From Nitrospirota bacterium (GTDB lineage: Bacteria > Nitrospirota > Thermodesulfovibrionia > Thermodesulfovibrionales > JdFR-85), in the NCBI GenBank assembly GCA_013152485.1, contig JAADGG010000002.1:1-35755 (forward strand): a DNA stretch of 35,755 nt, in the 5' to 3' direction. Made by a program: the position numbers and the translations under genes. The notes under the pieces were generated by a model. The model saw nothing but the letters and a program-made list of their open reading frames with translations. It did no database searches and was not told the origin of the DNA. Positions 22,927 through 32,346 of the stretch are shown here, in pieces; positions within the stretch are counted from its first letter, which is position 1; every line of letters begins with the position of its first letter.

Positions 22927-25509
22927 ATGGCTGAACTGACTCCCCTCATGAAACAGTACTTCAGCATCAAGGAAAATCATGCTGACGCCATATTGTTCTT
23001 CCGTCTCGGTGACTTCTACGAGATGTTCGGTGAGGATGCCCGCGTGGCCTCCTCTGTCCTCCAGATCGCCCTCACAACGCGTGACAAGGGAAAAGACGAG
23101 CCCATCCCCATGTGCGGAGTTCCTCACTTTGCCGCGGAGTCCTATATATCGAGGCTCATAGAGGCCGGCTACAAGGTTGCAGTCTGTGAGCAGGTCGAGG
23201 ATCCAAAGGAGGCAAAGGGCATCGTTAAACGGGAGGTCGTCAGGGTCATAACGCCAGGCACGCATACCCCTGAAAATCCGAAAGAGAACAGTTTCATCCT
23301 GAGCTTCCATCCCGACGGCAGGGTCCACGGGATTGCGATAGCAGACCTCTCAACCGGGGAATTCTTCCTGTACGAGACCGAACGTCCGATCGAGGACGAG
23401 ATCCAGAGGTTCGAACCGAAGGAGATACTCTGCCCCTCGCATCTCAAGGATCAGTTTCATTACATGGACATCCTGGACGGCTGTTTCACCACTTACTACG
23501 ACGACTGGTACTTTGACCACACCGAGGCATACAGGAAGATGCTCGAGCACTTCAGGGTCTATTCCCTCGAGGTCTTCGGCTGCGAGGAGATGCGGTCGGC
23601 GGTGTCGGCCTCCGGGGCACTCATCAGCTACCTGACCGAGAACCAGAAGGGGGCCGTCGTGCTCCGCAAGCCTGCGGTGCTCAAGCAGGGTGAGTTCATG
23701 TTCCTCGATTCCGTCACCAAGAGGAACATGGAACTGATACACAACATGAGGGACGGCTCATCAGAGGGAACCCTGCTCAAGGTTCTGGATGAGACCCTGA
23801 CCCCGATGGGGGGCAGGTTTTTGAGAAATGCCATATTGAAACCACTCATAAACATAGAGGCCATAACGGAGCGGCATGAGGCCGTTGAGAACCTCATCGA
23901 AGACTATGAGCTCCAGGAGACCCTCAGGACCTATCTCAGACAGGTCCAGGACCTCGAAAGGCTTTCCACCAGGGTGCTTCAGCGGAGAGCCAACGCCAGG
24001 GACCTTATTGCGATCAAGACGTCCGTAACACATCTCCCGGAGATAAGAGACGCCCTCGGAAACGTACACTCGCTGCTTCTGAAAAGGATCTCCGCCGATG
24101 TCGAGGACTTCCGGGGACTGAAGGGCCTGATCGAACGGGCCATAAGCGACGATCCGCCCAACAGCCTCAAGGACGGAGGAATCATCAGGGAGGGGTTCAG
24201 ACAGGATGTGGACGAGCTGAGAGAGATCTCCGGGAAAGGAAAGGACTATATCGCTGCCCTTGAGGCCGAGGAGAAGCAGTCGACGGGGATACCGACTCTG
24301 AAGATCGGATACAACAGGGTCTTCGGCTACTATATCGAGGTTACGAAATCCTACCTCCATATGGTGCCAGAGCACTATATCAGGAAGCAGACGCTTGTCA
24401 ACGCAGAGAGATACGTCACCCCCGAGCTCAAAGAGTACGAAAACAAGGTCCTCGGTGCCGAGGAGAGGCTGAAGACCCTCGAGTACGAAGTCTTTATGGA
24501 GGTGCTGGAGGAAATATCGGATGCAATAGAAGGTCTTCTCAGAACCGCACAGGCGATCGGAGAACTCGACTTCCTCCTCTCTCTTGCGGTCACCGCAAGG
24601 AGAAACAATTATGTCAGGCCCGGTATCAACGGTACGGGCAGGATCGATATCACCGACGGGAGGCATCCGGTGCTCGAGCGCGTATCCCCCGGAGAGAAGT
24701 TCATTCCCAACAGTGCCTATATCGATACCGAAGACCACAGGCTCCTCATAATAACCGGTCCGAACATGGCCGGCAAGTCGACGTACATGAGACAGGTCGC
24801 CCTCATAGTGCTGATGGCACAGATCGGTTCGTTCGTCCCGGCTGCAGAGGCCAAGATAGGGGTGGTGGACAGGATATTTACAAGGATAGGCGCTTCCGAC
24901 TACCTTGCAAAGGGCCAGAGCACGTTCATGGTAGAGATGATAGAGACCGCCAACATTCTCTACAACGCAACAAGGGAGAGCCTCATTATCCTTGACGAAG
25001 TGGGCAGGGGGACGAGCACCTTCGATGGAATCAGCATAGCGTGGGCCATAGCCGAGCACATAGTGAAGGAGATCGGGGCGCGGACCCTCTTCGCAACCCA
25101 CTACAACGAGTTGACCGACCTCGGGTTCACCCTGGACGGGGTCAAGAACTATAACATCTCGGTCAAGGAGTGGGGGGATGAGATAATCTTCCTCAGGAAG
25201 ATCGAAAGGGGGCCTGCCGACAAGAGTTACGGCATACAGGTGGCACGCCTCGCAGGCTTGCCCGAGCCTGTGGTGAAGAGGGCGAGAGAGGTCCTCGACA
25301 ACCTTGAGAAGTCAGAGTTCAACGAGTCCGGCACTCCGAGGATCGCAGGCAGGAACGCACGCAGGCGCACGGCCCAGCTCGATCTCTTTTCCGTAAACTA
25401 TGAACCCGTCATGGAACGGTTGCTTGCAATAGATGTTCCGTCCCTGACGCCCGAGGAGGCGGTCAGACACCTGACCGAGATCCGCAGGATGGCCGAAGAA
25501 CTCGGGTGA
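22927..25509 (+). CDS. mutS: DNA mismatch repair protein MutS
   Basis: An 860-residue MutS1 (E. coli 853). The mismatch-reading F-x-E is F30-Y-E32 in GDFYEMFG. Walker A GPNMAGKS is at 611-618, Walker B ILDEVGRGTSTFDG follows, then the ATPase-dimer motif FATHYNEL and a C-terminal tail. The start at ATG 22927 (MAELTPLMKQY) matches the family N-terminus; the ORF track's start 57 nt upstream would add 19 non-conserved residues inside larB. No clear Shine-Dalgarno is seen before 22927. mutL is not adjacent; larB is 31 nt upstream. Confidence 0.96.
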   Translation: MAELTPLMKQYFSIKENHADAILFFRLGDFYEMFGEDARVASSVLQIALTTRDKGKDEPIPMCGVPHFAAESYISRLIEAGYKVAVCEQVEDPKEAKGIVKREVVRVITPGTHTPENPKENSFILSFHPDGRVHGIAIADLSTGEFFLYETERPIEDEIQRFEPKEILCPSHLKDQFHYMDILDGCFTTYYDDWYFDHTEAYRKMLEHFRVYSLEVFGCEEMRSAVSASGALISYLTENQKGAVVLRKPAVLKQGEFMFLDSVTKRNMELIHNMRDGSSEGTLLKVLDETLTPMGGRFLRNAILKPLINIEAITERHEAVENLIEDYELQETLRTYLRQVQDLERLSTRVLQRRANARDLIAIKTSVTHLPEIRDALGNVHSLLLKRISADVEDFRGLKGLIERAISDDPPNSLKDGGIIREGFRQDVDELREISGKGKDYIAALEAEEKQSTGIPTLKIGYNRVFGYYIEVTKSYLHMVPEHYIRKQTLVNAERYVTPELKEYENKVLGAEERLKTLEYEVFMEVLEEISDAIEGLLRTAQAIGELDFLLSLAVTARRNNYVRPGINGTGRIDITDGRHPVLERVSPGEKFIPNSAYIDTEDHRLLIITGPNMAGKSTYMRQVALIVLMAQIGSFVPAAEAKIGVVDRIFTRIGASDYLAKGQSTFMVEMIETANILYNATRESLIILDEVGRGTSTFDGISIAWAIAEHIVKEIGARTLFATHYNELTDLGFTLDGVKNYNISVKEWGDEIIFLRKIERGPADKSYGIQVARLAGLPEPVVKRAREVLDNLEKSEFNESGTPRIAGRNARRRTAQLDLFSVNYEPVMERLLAIDVPSLTPEEAVRHLTEIRRMAEELG

Positions 25510-25578
25510 GGAATTTTATGAGCCCGAAATGTTATCATTACCGACGATAACGTCGTCTGAATGAAGGGTTGGAAGATT

Positions 25579-26082
25579 ATGGGAAGCATACAGATCAATC
25601 AATCGGTCGCCATCCTATGTGATGGAAACAACATTGAACGGAGCATACACGAGCTCTCGAAGTCCAAGAACACGATGATCAACTTCGACACGTTGATCCC
25701 CAAACTCCTCAACGACAGGGGGCTGAACAGGCTCCTTTACTTCCGCGAGGGCAAGTCCATATCCACGAAGTTTGCCGAGAGGCTGCACGAAAATTACTAC
25801 GGGTCGGTCATCGCCTGTCACAAGTCCGCCGATATCCCTCTGTCCATAAAGGCGACCCAGCTTGCATCGAAGGTCGATACCATAATCATCATGTCGGGCG
25901 ATGCGGACTTCGTGGACCTCGTCACGCATCTGAAGGGGGAGGGTGTCAGAGTGGAGATAGCCGCTGTAAGGAACACGACCGCAAAGATACTGATAGAGGA
26001 AGCGGATTATTTCCACGAAATAACCAAGGAGGACTGGTTCGTGTACAAGGCGCCGAGAAAACCGAGGATGAAGAGAAGCTGA
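25579..26082 (+). CDS. NYN-domain (LabA/DUF88-like) putative ribonuclease
   Basis: A 167-residue PIN-like NYN domain protein. The acidic metal site is visible: D15 and N18 in LCDGNNIERS, and D108/D110 in SGDADFVDLV. The order beta-strand, CDGNN, then MSGDADF matches LabA/DUF88 proteins, thought to be RNA or DNA nucleases. The C-terminus is basic (APRKPRMKRS). The ORF track starts at 25561; I prefer ATG 25579 because GGAAG precedes it and the family N-terminus fits, but the spacing (3 nt) is short. A hairpin CGACG/CGTCG (about 25541-25554) separates it from mutS. Confidence 0.82.
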   Translation: MGSIQINQSVAILCDGNNIERSIHELSKSKNTMINFDTLIPKLLNDRGLNRLLYFREGKSISTKFAERLHENYYGSVIACHKSADIPLSIKATQLASKVDTIIIMSGDADFVDLVTHLKGEGVRVEIAAVRNTTAKILIEEADYFHEITKEDWFVYKAPRKPRMKRS

Positions 26083-26139
26083 GGATCGCCCCTTGTCATC
26101 CTCCGGTTTCCCTTGCCGTTTTCCCGTCCGTTCGCCGTT

Positions 26140-26172
26140 CGCCGTTTGCCGGCGTACAGGCTTGAAACGGCG
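26140..26172. terminator. Hairpin between convergent NYN gene and ahcY
   Basis: CGCCGTTT (26140-26147) pairs with AAACGGCG (26165-26172), an 8-bp perfect stem with a 17-nt loop containing GCCGGC. The plus side is followed by a weakly T-rich CAATTTCTT. Probably ends the larB-mutS-NYN transcript. Confidence 0.45.
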
Positions 26173-26211
26173 CAATTTCTTCCGGAGATCCGGCGGCATC
26201 TCGCCTGCCGG

Positions 26212-27528
26212 TCAATACCTGTAGTAGTCGGGTTTGAACGGTCCTTCCTTTGGAATGCCGAGGTACTCGGCCTGCTCATCGGTAAGAGTGGTCAGTTTCA
26301 CTCCCAGTTTGTCCAGGTGTAGTCTTGCGACCTTCTCGTCGAGGTGCTTCGGCAGCACGTAGACCTTGTTCTCATATTTGTCGGGATTGTTCCAGAGCTC
26401 CATCTGGGCCATGACCTGGTTGGTAAAGCTGTTAGACATGACGAAGGAGGGGTGCCCTGTGGCGCATCCGAGGTTCACGAGGCGCCCCTCTGCAAGTATG
26501 GTCAGTCTCTTGCCGTCAGGCCAGATCACCTGGTCGACCTGGGGCTTTATGTTCACCCTCTTGAGTGATGGGTCGTTGAATACCGAGGCGACGTCTATCT
26601 CTATGTCGAAATGGCCTATGTTGCAGACAATGGCCTGGTCCTTCATCACGTCCATGTGGTGCCTGCATATGACGTCCTTGCAACCTGTGGTCGTGATGAA
26701 TATGTCGGCCACGGGAGCGGCATCCTCCATTGTGACGACCTCGTAACCCTCCATGGCGGCCTGAAGGGCGCATATGGGATCTATTTCGGTGACGAGTACC
26801 CGTGCGCCTTGCCCGCGAAGGGACTGGGCACATCCCTTGCCGACATCACCATAGCCTGCCACGACGGCTGTCTTGCCGGCGATCATGACGTCGGTGGCCC
26901 TCTTTATCCCGTCGAGAAGGGATTCGCGGCAGCCGTAGAGATTGTCGAACTTCGATTTCGTGACCGAGTCGTTCACATTGAAGGCCGGACAGCCGAGACG
27001 GCCCTCCCGCATCATCTCGTAGAGACGGTGCACGCCGGTGGTCGTCTCCTCGGATATGCCCCGTATCTCCCGCAGATACTCCGGGTATCGGTCGTGGACG
27101 ATCTGGGTGAGGTCTCCGCCGTCGTCGAGTATCATGTTGAGTGGTTTTCCGTCAGGCCATACCAGGGTCTGCTCTATGCACCACTCGTACTCCTCCTCGC
27201 TTTCCCCCTTCCAGGCAAACACAGGGATGCCGCGGGCGGCAATGGCTGCAGCTGCGTGATCCTGAGTGGAAAATATATTGCACGACGACCAGCGTACCTC
27301 GGCCCCCAGCTCTACCAGTGTCTCTATCAATACGGCGGTCTGTATCGTCATATGGAGACACCCGGCTATTCTCGCTCCCTTGAGGGGCTTTTCCTGTCCG
27401 TATTCCTGTCGCAGCGCCATCAGCCCCGGCATCTCGGTTTCAGCGATGGATATCTCTTTTCTTCCCCATTCGGCGAGTGTTATGTCCGCTACCTTGTAGT
27501 CCTCGACAACAACCTTGTCCTCGATCAT
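26212..27528 (-). CDS. ahcY: Adenosylhomocysteinase (S-adenosylhomocysteine hydrolase)
   Basis: A 438-residue NAD-dependent enzyme that splits S-adenosylhomocysteine into adenosine and homocysteine, recycling the product of methyl-transfer reactions. Visible motifs: [13 protein letters not shown] (D90, H91), [11 protein letters not shown] (catalytic K191 and D195), NAD loop GYGDVGKG (225-232), [10 protein letters not shown], and the C-terminal KPDYYRY. The start was moved from 27591 to ATG 27528: AGGAGG lies 11 nt upstream, and the sequence then begins close to the family's [14 protein letters not shown] block; the longer form has no ribosome site. No SAH riboswitch core was found upstream. 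Confidence 0.95.
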   Translation of the reverse strand: MIEDKVVVEDYKVADITLAEWGRKEISIAETEMPGLMALRQEYGQEKPLKGARIAGCLHMTIQTAVLIETLVELGAEVRWSSCNIFSTQDHAAAAIAARGIPVFAWKGESEEEYEWCIEQTLVWPDGKPLNMILDDGGDLTQIVHDRYPEYLREIRGISEETTTGVHRLYEMMREGRLGCPAFNVNDSVTKSKFDNLYGCRESLLDGIKRATDVMIAGKTAVVAGYGDVGKGCAQSLRGQGARVLVTEIDPICALQAAMEGYEVVTMEDAAPVADIFITTTGCKDVICRHHMDVMKDQAIVCNIGHFDIEIDVASVFNDPSLKRVNIKPQVDQVIWPDGKRLTILAEGRLVNLGCATGHPSFVMSNSFTNQVMAQMELWNNPDKYENKVYVLPKHLDEKVARLHLDKLGVKLTTLTDEQAEYLGIPKEGPFKPDYYRY

Positions 27529-27671
27529 CAGATTAAAAACCTCCTGAATAGTTTTAACCGGATCATACGAATTGGGAGTGTAGGCCCTCATTGCAGGTCG
27601 CAGCCGTCAGAGGAGGATGGCTCTCTCGGGCTGGTCGTGCTTCCGAAGGACTGTCTTCGCATCTCCGACTC

Positions 27672-27699
27672 ATAATATTATCAGGGTTTCAGCCGACAA
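27672..27699 (-). promoter_or_regulatory. Possible ahcY promoter
   Basis: Minus strand: TTGTCG (27699-27694), 16-bp spacer, TATTAT (27677-27672). A second reading, TTGCAA with TAATAT, has a 19-bp spacer. Predicted leader roughly 135 nt. Confidence 0.45.
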
Positions 27700-27793
27700 T
27701 TGCAAGTGTGCCGCAGGACCGTTCATGCTTGTCCCGTCAGAGCGTATCGGATCAGGACCCCCTGTCCCTTAGGATTCTTTTCCGTCCATATCT

Positions 27794-27822
27794 AAAATTC
27801 AAGATTCAACATTCAAAACTCG
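27794..27822. repeat. Second copy of ATTCAAGATTCAA-type repeat
   Basis: AAAATTCAAGATTCAAC then ATTCAAAACTCG. It shares ATTCAAGATTCAA and CAAAACTC with the tract at 20749-20775, in a similar intergenic position. Confidence 0.5.
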
Positions 27823-27862
27823 GGGTCATTTTTGCTCTAATGCGCTGCATCGACGGTGCTCA

Positions 27863-27871
27863 TGCTATAAT
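27863..27871 (+). promoter_or_regulatory. Possible extended -10 promoter for the methyltransferase-coaE operon
   Basis: TGC followed by a perfect TATAAT (27866-27871). No good -35 is visible. It would leave a leader of about 200 nt. Confidence 0.35.
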
Positions 27872-28075
27872 AACCGATGAGCCGCTGGATTAGTCCGTCG
27901 TGACGGCCCTGTACCGCCAGGCAAGCAGTGTGAGTCCTTGACGCTTCTACCTGACGCTGTGATGGTGACGGCTGTTGAATCGATCGCATCCTGTTTCGTG
28001 TCTTGAGGATAACGTGTCAACCGGATGGTTTTTCATCAGCCATCAAAAAGACCTGAGGAGGGTTGACGGAAGACC

Positions 28076-28642
28076 ATGTGGCTGTACATAGGTCTGTGCA
28101 CTTCCCTGAGCATCTGGATGGTTTTGGGCATACGTGTCTTTTCCGAGATAAGAAAGACCTACGACAGGGGGGAGGTGTTCACGGACAGACTGCTGAATGC
28201 CTGGTTTGTCATGTGGGCGTTTCACCACGTGCCGGTGATCCTGTCGTCGGTATACGGGGTATGGCTGATACCGTGCAACAGGACGTTCGCCTTGGCAGGA
28301 GGTTTGGTCGTCTTTGTGTTCGGAGCGGTTGTGCTGTCGGCGGGAATGATGGAGTTTCGTTCCCTGCGCAGAAGTTGCGGACAGGATATCTCGGGACTCG
28401 TCACCACGGGTATATACCGGTGGAGCAGAAACCCGCAGTTCGTCGGCTGGGTGCTGATGCTTTCAGGAATATCTCTCGCCGGCCGGTCCGGGCTGGCCTT
28501 TGTGCTCACCGGTGTCTTCACCGTCGTGATCCACCTCTACACTACGCGTATGGAGGAGCCCTACCTTGAGCGCCTGTATGGAGAGGAGTACCGCCGGTAT
28601 AAACTGAAGAGTCCAAGGTATATCGGTGTACCAAGGAAATAA
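28076..28642 (+). CDS. Isoprenylcysteine carboxyl methyltransferase (ICMT)-family membrane protein
   Basis: A 188-residue membrane protein with about five hydrophobic segments. The C-terminal signature is that of the ICMT/phospholipid N-methyltransferase superfamily: TTGIYRWSRNPQFVGWVL (about 120-137), then EEPYLERLYGEEYRRY and PRYIG. These enzymes transfer a methyl group from S-adenosylmethionine to lipid or lipid-linked groups; the bacterial substrate is generally unknown. GGAAG lies 2-3 nt before the ATG and GAGGAGG about 14 nt. coaE begins 12 nt after its stop. Nearby ahcY would clear the by-product, but that link is inference. Confidence 0.82.
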   Translation: MWLYIGLCTSLSIWMVLGIRVFSEIRKTYDRGEVFTDRLLNAWFVMWAFHHVPVILSSVYGVWLIPCNRTFALAGGLVVFVFGAVVLSAGMMEFRSLRRSCGQDISGLVTTGIYRWSRNPQFVGWVLMLSGISLAGRSGLAFVLTGVFTVVIHLYTTRMEEPYLERLYGEEYRRYKLKSPRYIGVPRK

Positions 28643-28654
28643 AGGGGGAGAGAA

Positions 28655-29254
28655 ATGATAGTGGGTCTTACCGGCGGTTTCGGGTACGGAAAGACCACGG
28701 TGCTTAAGCTGTTCGAGAAACTCGGGGCTGCAGTGCTCAGTGCCGACGCGATCGTTCATGATCTGCTCAGGAGAGAGACCGTCAGGGATTCCATAGTGGA
28801 GATGTTCGGTCCTGACATTCTCACGGGGGGCGAGATCGACAGGAAAAAACTCTCCGCAAGGGTCTTTTCCGACGAAGGCAGCAGGAAAAACCTCGAGAGG
28901 CTCCTCCATCCCCTCGTTCTTGAAACTATAAGGCGGGCATACAGGCAGGCCGCAGCCCTGACACCGGAGGACAAGGTCGTCATGGTCGTCGAGATCCCCC
29001 TCCTCTTCGAGGCCGGTTTCGATAAAGAGGTGGATGCAGTGGTTGCGGTGACGGCTGACAGTGCCGCCGTGCGCATGAGATTGAGGAGAAAGGGTTTTTC
29101 GGACGAGGAAGCGATGAAGAGGTGTGCCGCACAGATGCCGGCTGAAGAGAAGGCGGCCAGGGCGGACTACGTCATAGACAACTCAGGGGCGCTGGAGGAG
29201 ACGGAGAGGCAGGTCAGGAGGGTATGGGAGGATCTGATGAACAAGGCAAGCTGA
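28655..29254 (+). CDS. coaE: Dephospho-CoA kinase
   Basis: A 199-residue P-loop kinase for the last step of coenzyme A synthesis. The P-loop reads GGFGYGKTT (7-15), a variant of the usual GGIGSGKS. Substrate-binding D31 is in SADAIVH, the lid region is near HPLV...EIPLLFEAGFD, and DYVIDNSG lies near the end. A strong GGGGAGAG precedes the ATG. The tyrosine at position 11 in the P-loop is unusual, but the catalytic lysine K13 and threonines are kept. Convergent with slt. Confidence 0.92.
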   Translation: MIVGLTGGFGYGKTTVLKLFEKLGAAVLSADAIVHDLLRRETVRDSIVEMFGPDILTGGEIDRKKLSARVFSDEGSRKNLERLLHPLVLETIRRAYRQAAALTPEDKVVMVVEIPLLFEAGFDKEVDAVVAVTADSAAVRMRLRRKGFSDEEAMKRCAAQMPAEEKAARADYVIDNSGALEETERQVRRVWEDLMNKAS

Positions 29255-29302
29255 AACAAGGGGCCGCCTACACTCGTTGTCAGGCACGCACGGCTTTCCG
29301 GG

Positions 29303-31327
29303 TCATCTCTTCTGCCCGTAGACGTCAAGATACCTGAAGTACGAACGAAGCACCTTCTTCACATAGAGTCTCGTCTCTCTGTACGGTATGTCCTCGATGA
29401 ATTCGTCGACTTCACCGTACTGGTACGCCTTGAGCCATCTTCTGACGGCATTCTCTCCGGCATTGTAGGCCGCCACCGCCACGGGAACGGAACCGAATTC
29501 ACGGAGCAGCAGTCCCAGGTAGTAACTGCCGAGGGTTATGTTGACCTCCGGGTCCAGGATTCCGTTGTCCGAGAGCACCTTCGTATCATAGCCTATGGAT
29601 TTCGCCATCCTGCGGGCAGTATAGGGCATGAGCTGCATGAGTCCCAGTGCCCCGGCCCTCGATACGGCCTCTCTGTTGAATCTGCTCTCCTCGCGCATCA
29701 CTGACAGTATGAGGAACGGGTTGACGTTGTAGTCTGACGAGATCTCGCTCACTATGTCACCGTATACCGCAGGGTAGAGGAGAAAGGAGACCTCGGGATA
29801 CATCTTCAGCCTGCTTGCACAGCGGAACGACTCGCGGAACGCACCGAGGGACTGCAGGTACCTGCACACCTTCAGTCTTTCACCGTCACCGGCCGGCTTG
29901 TAACTGTAGACCTCTCTTACGGCGTATTTCCGCAGCCCTATACCGTTGAGCAGCTCGGCCCGCCTCAATGTCAGGGACAGGGTATAAGGCAGGTCTCCGA
30001 GTTCGACGGGATCCACTCTCGGCATGTTGATCGTGTAACCGTCGAAACTCAGGTCGTCCCGTCTCTGAGGGTTTGCCGTTTCACGCCCCGCGGATGTCAG
30101 GCTGACACCGCCGGACCTCATCCGGCCCAGGACGGTGTACAGGGGGTCACCGGTTATGCTGCTGTACAGTCTCTTTGCGTTCTGTCCGAGCCGTTCGAGC
30201 GATCTTGCCTGCCAATACAGGTAAGCAGGTCTCTTGTACGCGGCGTACAGGTCTCTGAAATTGTATGACGCGCTCAGAAAATTCCCCATCAGGTACTCCG
30301 TCCAGGCTATGTGCCAGAGGGATTCCTCCTGGCAGGGATAGTCGCGGTAGGCCGTCCTGAATATCTCCAGGGCATCGTCGAAATCCAGGTCCCGCCGCTT
30401 CTTGAGTCCCTTGAGCAGTAGTATGCTGCAGGTCTCAGCGGTCTTTTCATCCTGCTGCAACCTGAGCATGTTGTCAAACAGGTCGTAATCCCCGGATCTG
30501 TAGTAGGATATCGCCGCTTTCCGGATGTTGCCGGCCTTCTGATAGTAGAATGCGGCGTTCCTGTAATCCTTCATGCGGAAGTATGTATCGGCGAGAGACG
30601 CATACAGCGGCTTCCTTGCGTTTTCGGGAGTGCTGTCGAGCCTTCCGAGCAGCAGGGCTTCGGACTCTTTCAGCCTCAGGGCCCTCCGGAGGTTTCTGCT
30701 CATCAGAACGACTTCGTCAGTGGTAAGGTCGTCCGGTGAGACCTTCTCCTTCACCTCGGCATAGTATCTCCCGGCCCTGATGTACAAGGACCTGAAGACA
30801 TCCTCAGCCCCTGTCTCCATTCCCGCCCTTTCGAGAGTCTTTGCGTAAAGGTACAGCACTTCCTGGTCATAAGGATAATCCCTGATATAATCCTCCATCA
30901 CCTTCAGTGTGCTTGCGTAGACAGGAGCATCACTGCCGAAGCAGCCGCCTGTGGAGGTGCCCGGATTCAGCCTGGAGAGGATTTCGTACATCGCCTTGAT
31001 CTTCAACAACCGTACATCCCTGGCCAGGTAGGAGTCGCGATAGAGATGGAGGAATTCGTCCGCGTCTGCCAGGCTCTGCCTGTATTTCCCCGTCGCATAG
31101 GCGCGGCGCGCACTGAGAAAGAGGAGATAATCACCGAGCATGCCCGCCTTTTCGGTCTCGACAACCAGTCGTGACAATAGTTCGCTGTATTGTCCGGCCT
31201 CCGGGGGTACTTCAAGGACTTCCTTGTCCGCTTCCGGGAGGGCCGAGGCATCTGCAAGACCGGTTAAGACCGGGAAGATGGCGACGGCAAGCAGGAGAAA
31301 CAGAAGATCTCTATGTCCTTTCTTCAT
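29303..31327 (-). CDS. slt: Soluble lytic murein transglycosylase (Slt70-like)
   Basis: A 674-residue periplasmic enzyme that cleaves peptidoglycan glycan strands to 1,6-anhydro products. It has a signal peptide (MKKGHRDLLFLLLAVAIF, cut near ADASA), a long alpha-helical TPR-like superhelix (about 60-500; e.g. ADTYFRMKDYRNAAFYYQKA), and a C-terminal SLT domain (about 530-655) with the catalytic glutamate E547 in MREESRF, then GALGLMQLMP and AAYNAGE. The layout matches E. coli Slt70 (645). Its start is 11 nt after the trxB-like stop on the same strand, so they are probably co-transcribed. No clear Shine-Dalgarno precedes it. Confidence 0.93.
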   Translation of the reverse strand: MKKGHRDLLFLLLAVAIFPVLTGLADASALPEADKEVLEVPPEAGQYSELLSRLVVETEKAGMLGDYLLFLSARRAYATGKYRQSLADADEFLHLYRDSYLARDVRLLKIKAMYEILSRLNPGTSTGGCFGSDAPVYASTLKVMEDYIRDYPYDQEVLYLYAKTLERAGMETGAEDVFRSLYIRAGRYYAEVKEKVSPDDLTTDEVVLMSRNLRRALRLKESEALLLGRLDSTPENARKPLYASLADTYFRMKDYRNAAFYYQKAGNIRKAAISYYRSGDYDLFDNMLRLQQDEKTAETCSILLLKGLKKRRDLDFDDALEIFRTAYRDYPCQEESLWHIAWTEYLMGNFLSASYNFRDLYAAYKRPAYLYWQARSLERLGQNAKRLYSSITGDPLYTVLGRMRSGGVSLTSAGRETANPQRRDDLSFDGYTINMPRVDPVELGDLPYTLSLTLRRAELLNGIGLRKYAVREVYSYKPAGDGERLKVCRYLQSLGAFRESFRCASRLKMYPEVSFLLYPAVYGDIVSEISSDYNVNPFLILSVMREESRFNREAVSRAGALGLMQLMPYTARRMAKSIGYDTKVLSDNGILDPEVNITLGSYYLGLLLREFGSVPVAVAAYNAGENAVRRWLKAYQYGEVDEFIEDIPYRETRLYVKKVLRSYFRYLDVYGQKR

Positions 31328-31338
31328 GATACGGCTGT

Positions 31339-32298
31339 CTACGGTTTCGATTTTGACCAGTCATATCTGCGTCTCTTCCTGTGGTGCACGTACTTGTCCG
31401 CAGACAGGGCTGCCACACAGCCGTTTGCCGCGGCGATAACCACCTGCCTGACCTCTACGCAGGTGACATCTCCTGCTGCAAAGACGCCGGGCAGGTTCGT
31501 CTCCATCATTCTGTTGGTTATTATGCATTCTTCGTCGCTTATGTCAACGGAGAAGTTGAGGAAATCGACCACGGGCCTGTTGCCGTGGAGGTATACGAAG
31601 ACACCGTCCATGGGCATCTCCTTCTCTTCATCGGAGTTCCTGTCCAGGAGCCGTATCTTTTCGACTACTTCACCGCCTTCGATCGACAATACGGCATGAG
31701 CCGTCATGATCTTCAGCTTGTCGTTCTGAGGGAGTGGATGCCCGGGGGGCAGCTTCAGCGACTTCGACGGTGCTATCAGATACACGGTATCCGCAAACCT
31801 TGTAAGCAGTTCCGCTTCCTTCAATGCCTCCTCAGAGTCTCCCAGAACACAGACCGTCTTGTCCCTGAAGAAGGCTGCATCGCATATCGCACAGTAGCTT
31901 ACGCCCTTTCCGAGAAACTCCTTCTCACCCTTGACCGTCGGCTTTCTGCCCATGGCGCCCGTGGCGAGTATAACCGACTTTCCAAGGAAGGTCCGCTCCA
32001 TCGTGTAGATCTCTTTTATATCCTTGTCGAGATTGACCCCTATCACCTGGGTCTCGATGTATTCGGCCCCGAAACGTATCGCCTGTTCCCTGAATATGTC
32101 CAGAAGCTCTTTTCCCGAGACGGGTTCCTTCAATCCGGGGTAGTTCTCTATCCTGTCAGCGATGGCAAGCGCCCCCGCCGAGGGTGATTTATCGAGAATG
32201 GCTGTCTTGAGGTGGGCTCTTGCAGCATACTGCGCCGCAGTGAGGCCTGCAGGACCGCCGCCGACTATCAGAACGTCATAGGTTCCGTCTTCACTCAT
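31339..32298 (-). CDS. Thioredoxin reductase-like flavoprotein, NADPH motif absent
   Basis: A 319-residue FAD protein of the thioredoxin reductase family. FAD loop GGGPAG is at 13-18, redox pair C136-A-I-C139 in SYCAICDAAFF, and the second FAD motif is GVFAAGDVT (271-279). In the pyridine-nucleotide domain the loop reads VLGDSEEALKEA, and the NADPH-selective HRRxxxR found in standard TrxB is replaced by IAPSKSL (175-181). So the electron donor may be NADH, ferredoxin or another partner. The start was moved from GTG 32307 to ATG 32298, which has GGAGG 8 nt upstream. A basic tail (HHRKRRRYDWSKSK) ends the protein. slt follows. Confidence 0.85.
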   Translation of the reverse strand: MSEDGTYDVLIVGGGPAGLTAAQYAARAHLKTAILDKSPSAGALAIADRIENYPGLKEPVSGKELLDIFREQAIRFGAEYIETQVIGVNLDKDIKEIYTMERTFLGKSVILATGAMGRKPTVKGEKEFLGKGVSYCAICDAAFFRDKTVCVLGDSEEALKEAELLTRFADTVYLIAPSKSLKLPPGHPLPQNDKLKIMTAHAVLSIEGGEVVEKIRLLDRNSDEEKEMPMDGVFVYLHGNRPVVDFLNFSVDISDEECIITNRMMETNLPGVFAAGDVTCVEVRQVVIAAANGCVAALSADKYVHHRKRRRYDWSKSKP

Positions 32299-32346
32299 TG
32301 ACTGCACCTCCGATCCTAATTGTCAAAACATGCCCGATCTCTTTAA

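Larger units (their letters stand above)
27529..28075. other. Divergent intergenic region between ahcY and the methyltransferase gene
   Basis: About 550 bp with no gene. It holds a candidate ahcY promoter (27672-27699), the ATTCAAGATTCAA repeat (27794-27822), a possible extended -10 promoter for the plus strand (27863-27871), and a weak hairpin GATGG/CCATC followed by A-run near 28023-28050. I see nothing else I can support. Confidence 0.5.

Noticed and set aside
23761-25101. 446-codon minus-strand ORF
   Set aside because: Antisense shadow of mutS; no domain recognisable.
26611-27675. 354-codon plus-strand ORF
   Set aside because: Antisense shadow of ahcY.
27529-27720. S-adenosylhomocysteine riboswitch before ahcY
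   Set aside because: No match to the conserved SAH riboswitch core as I know it; only unrelated stems.
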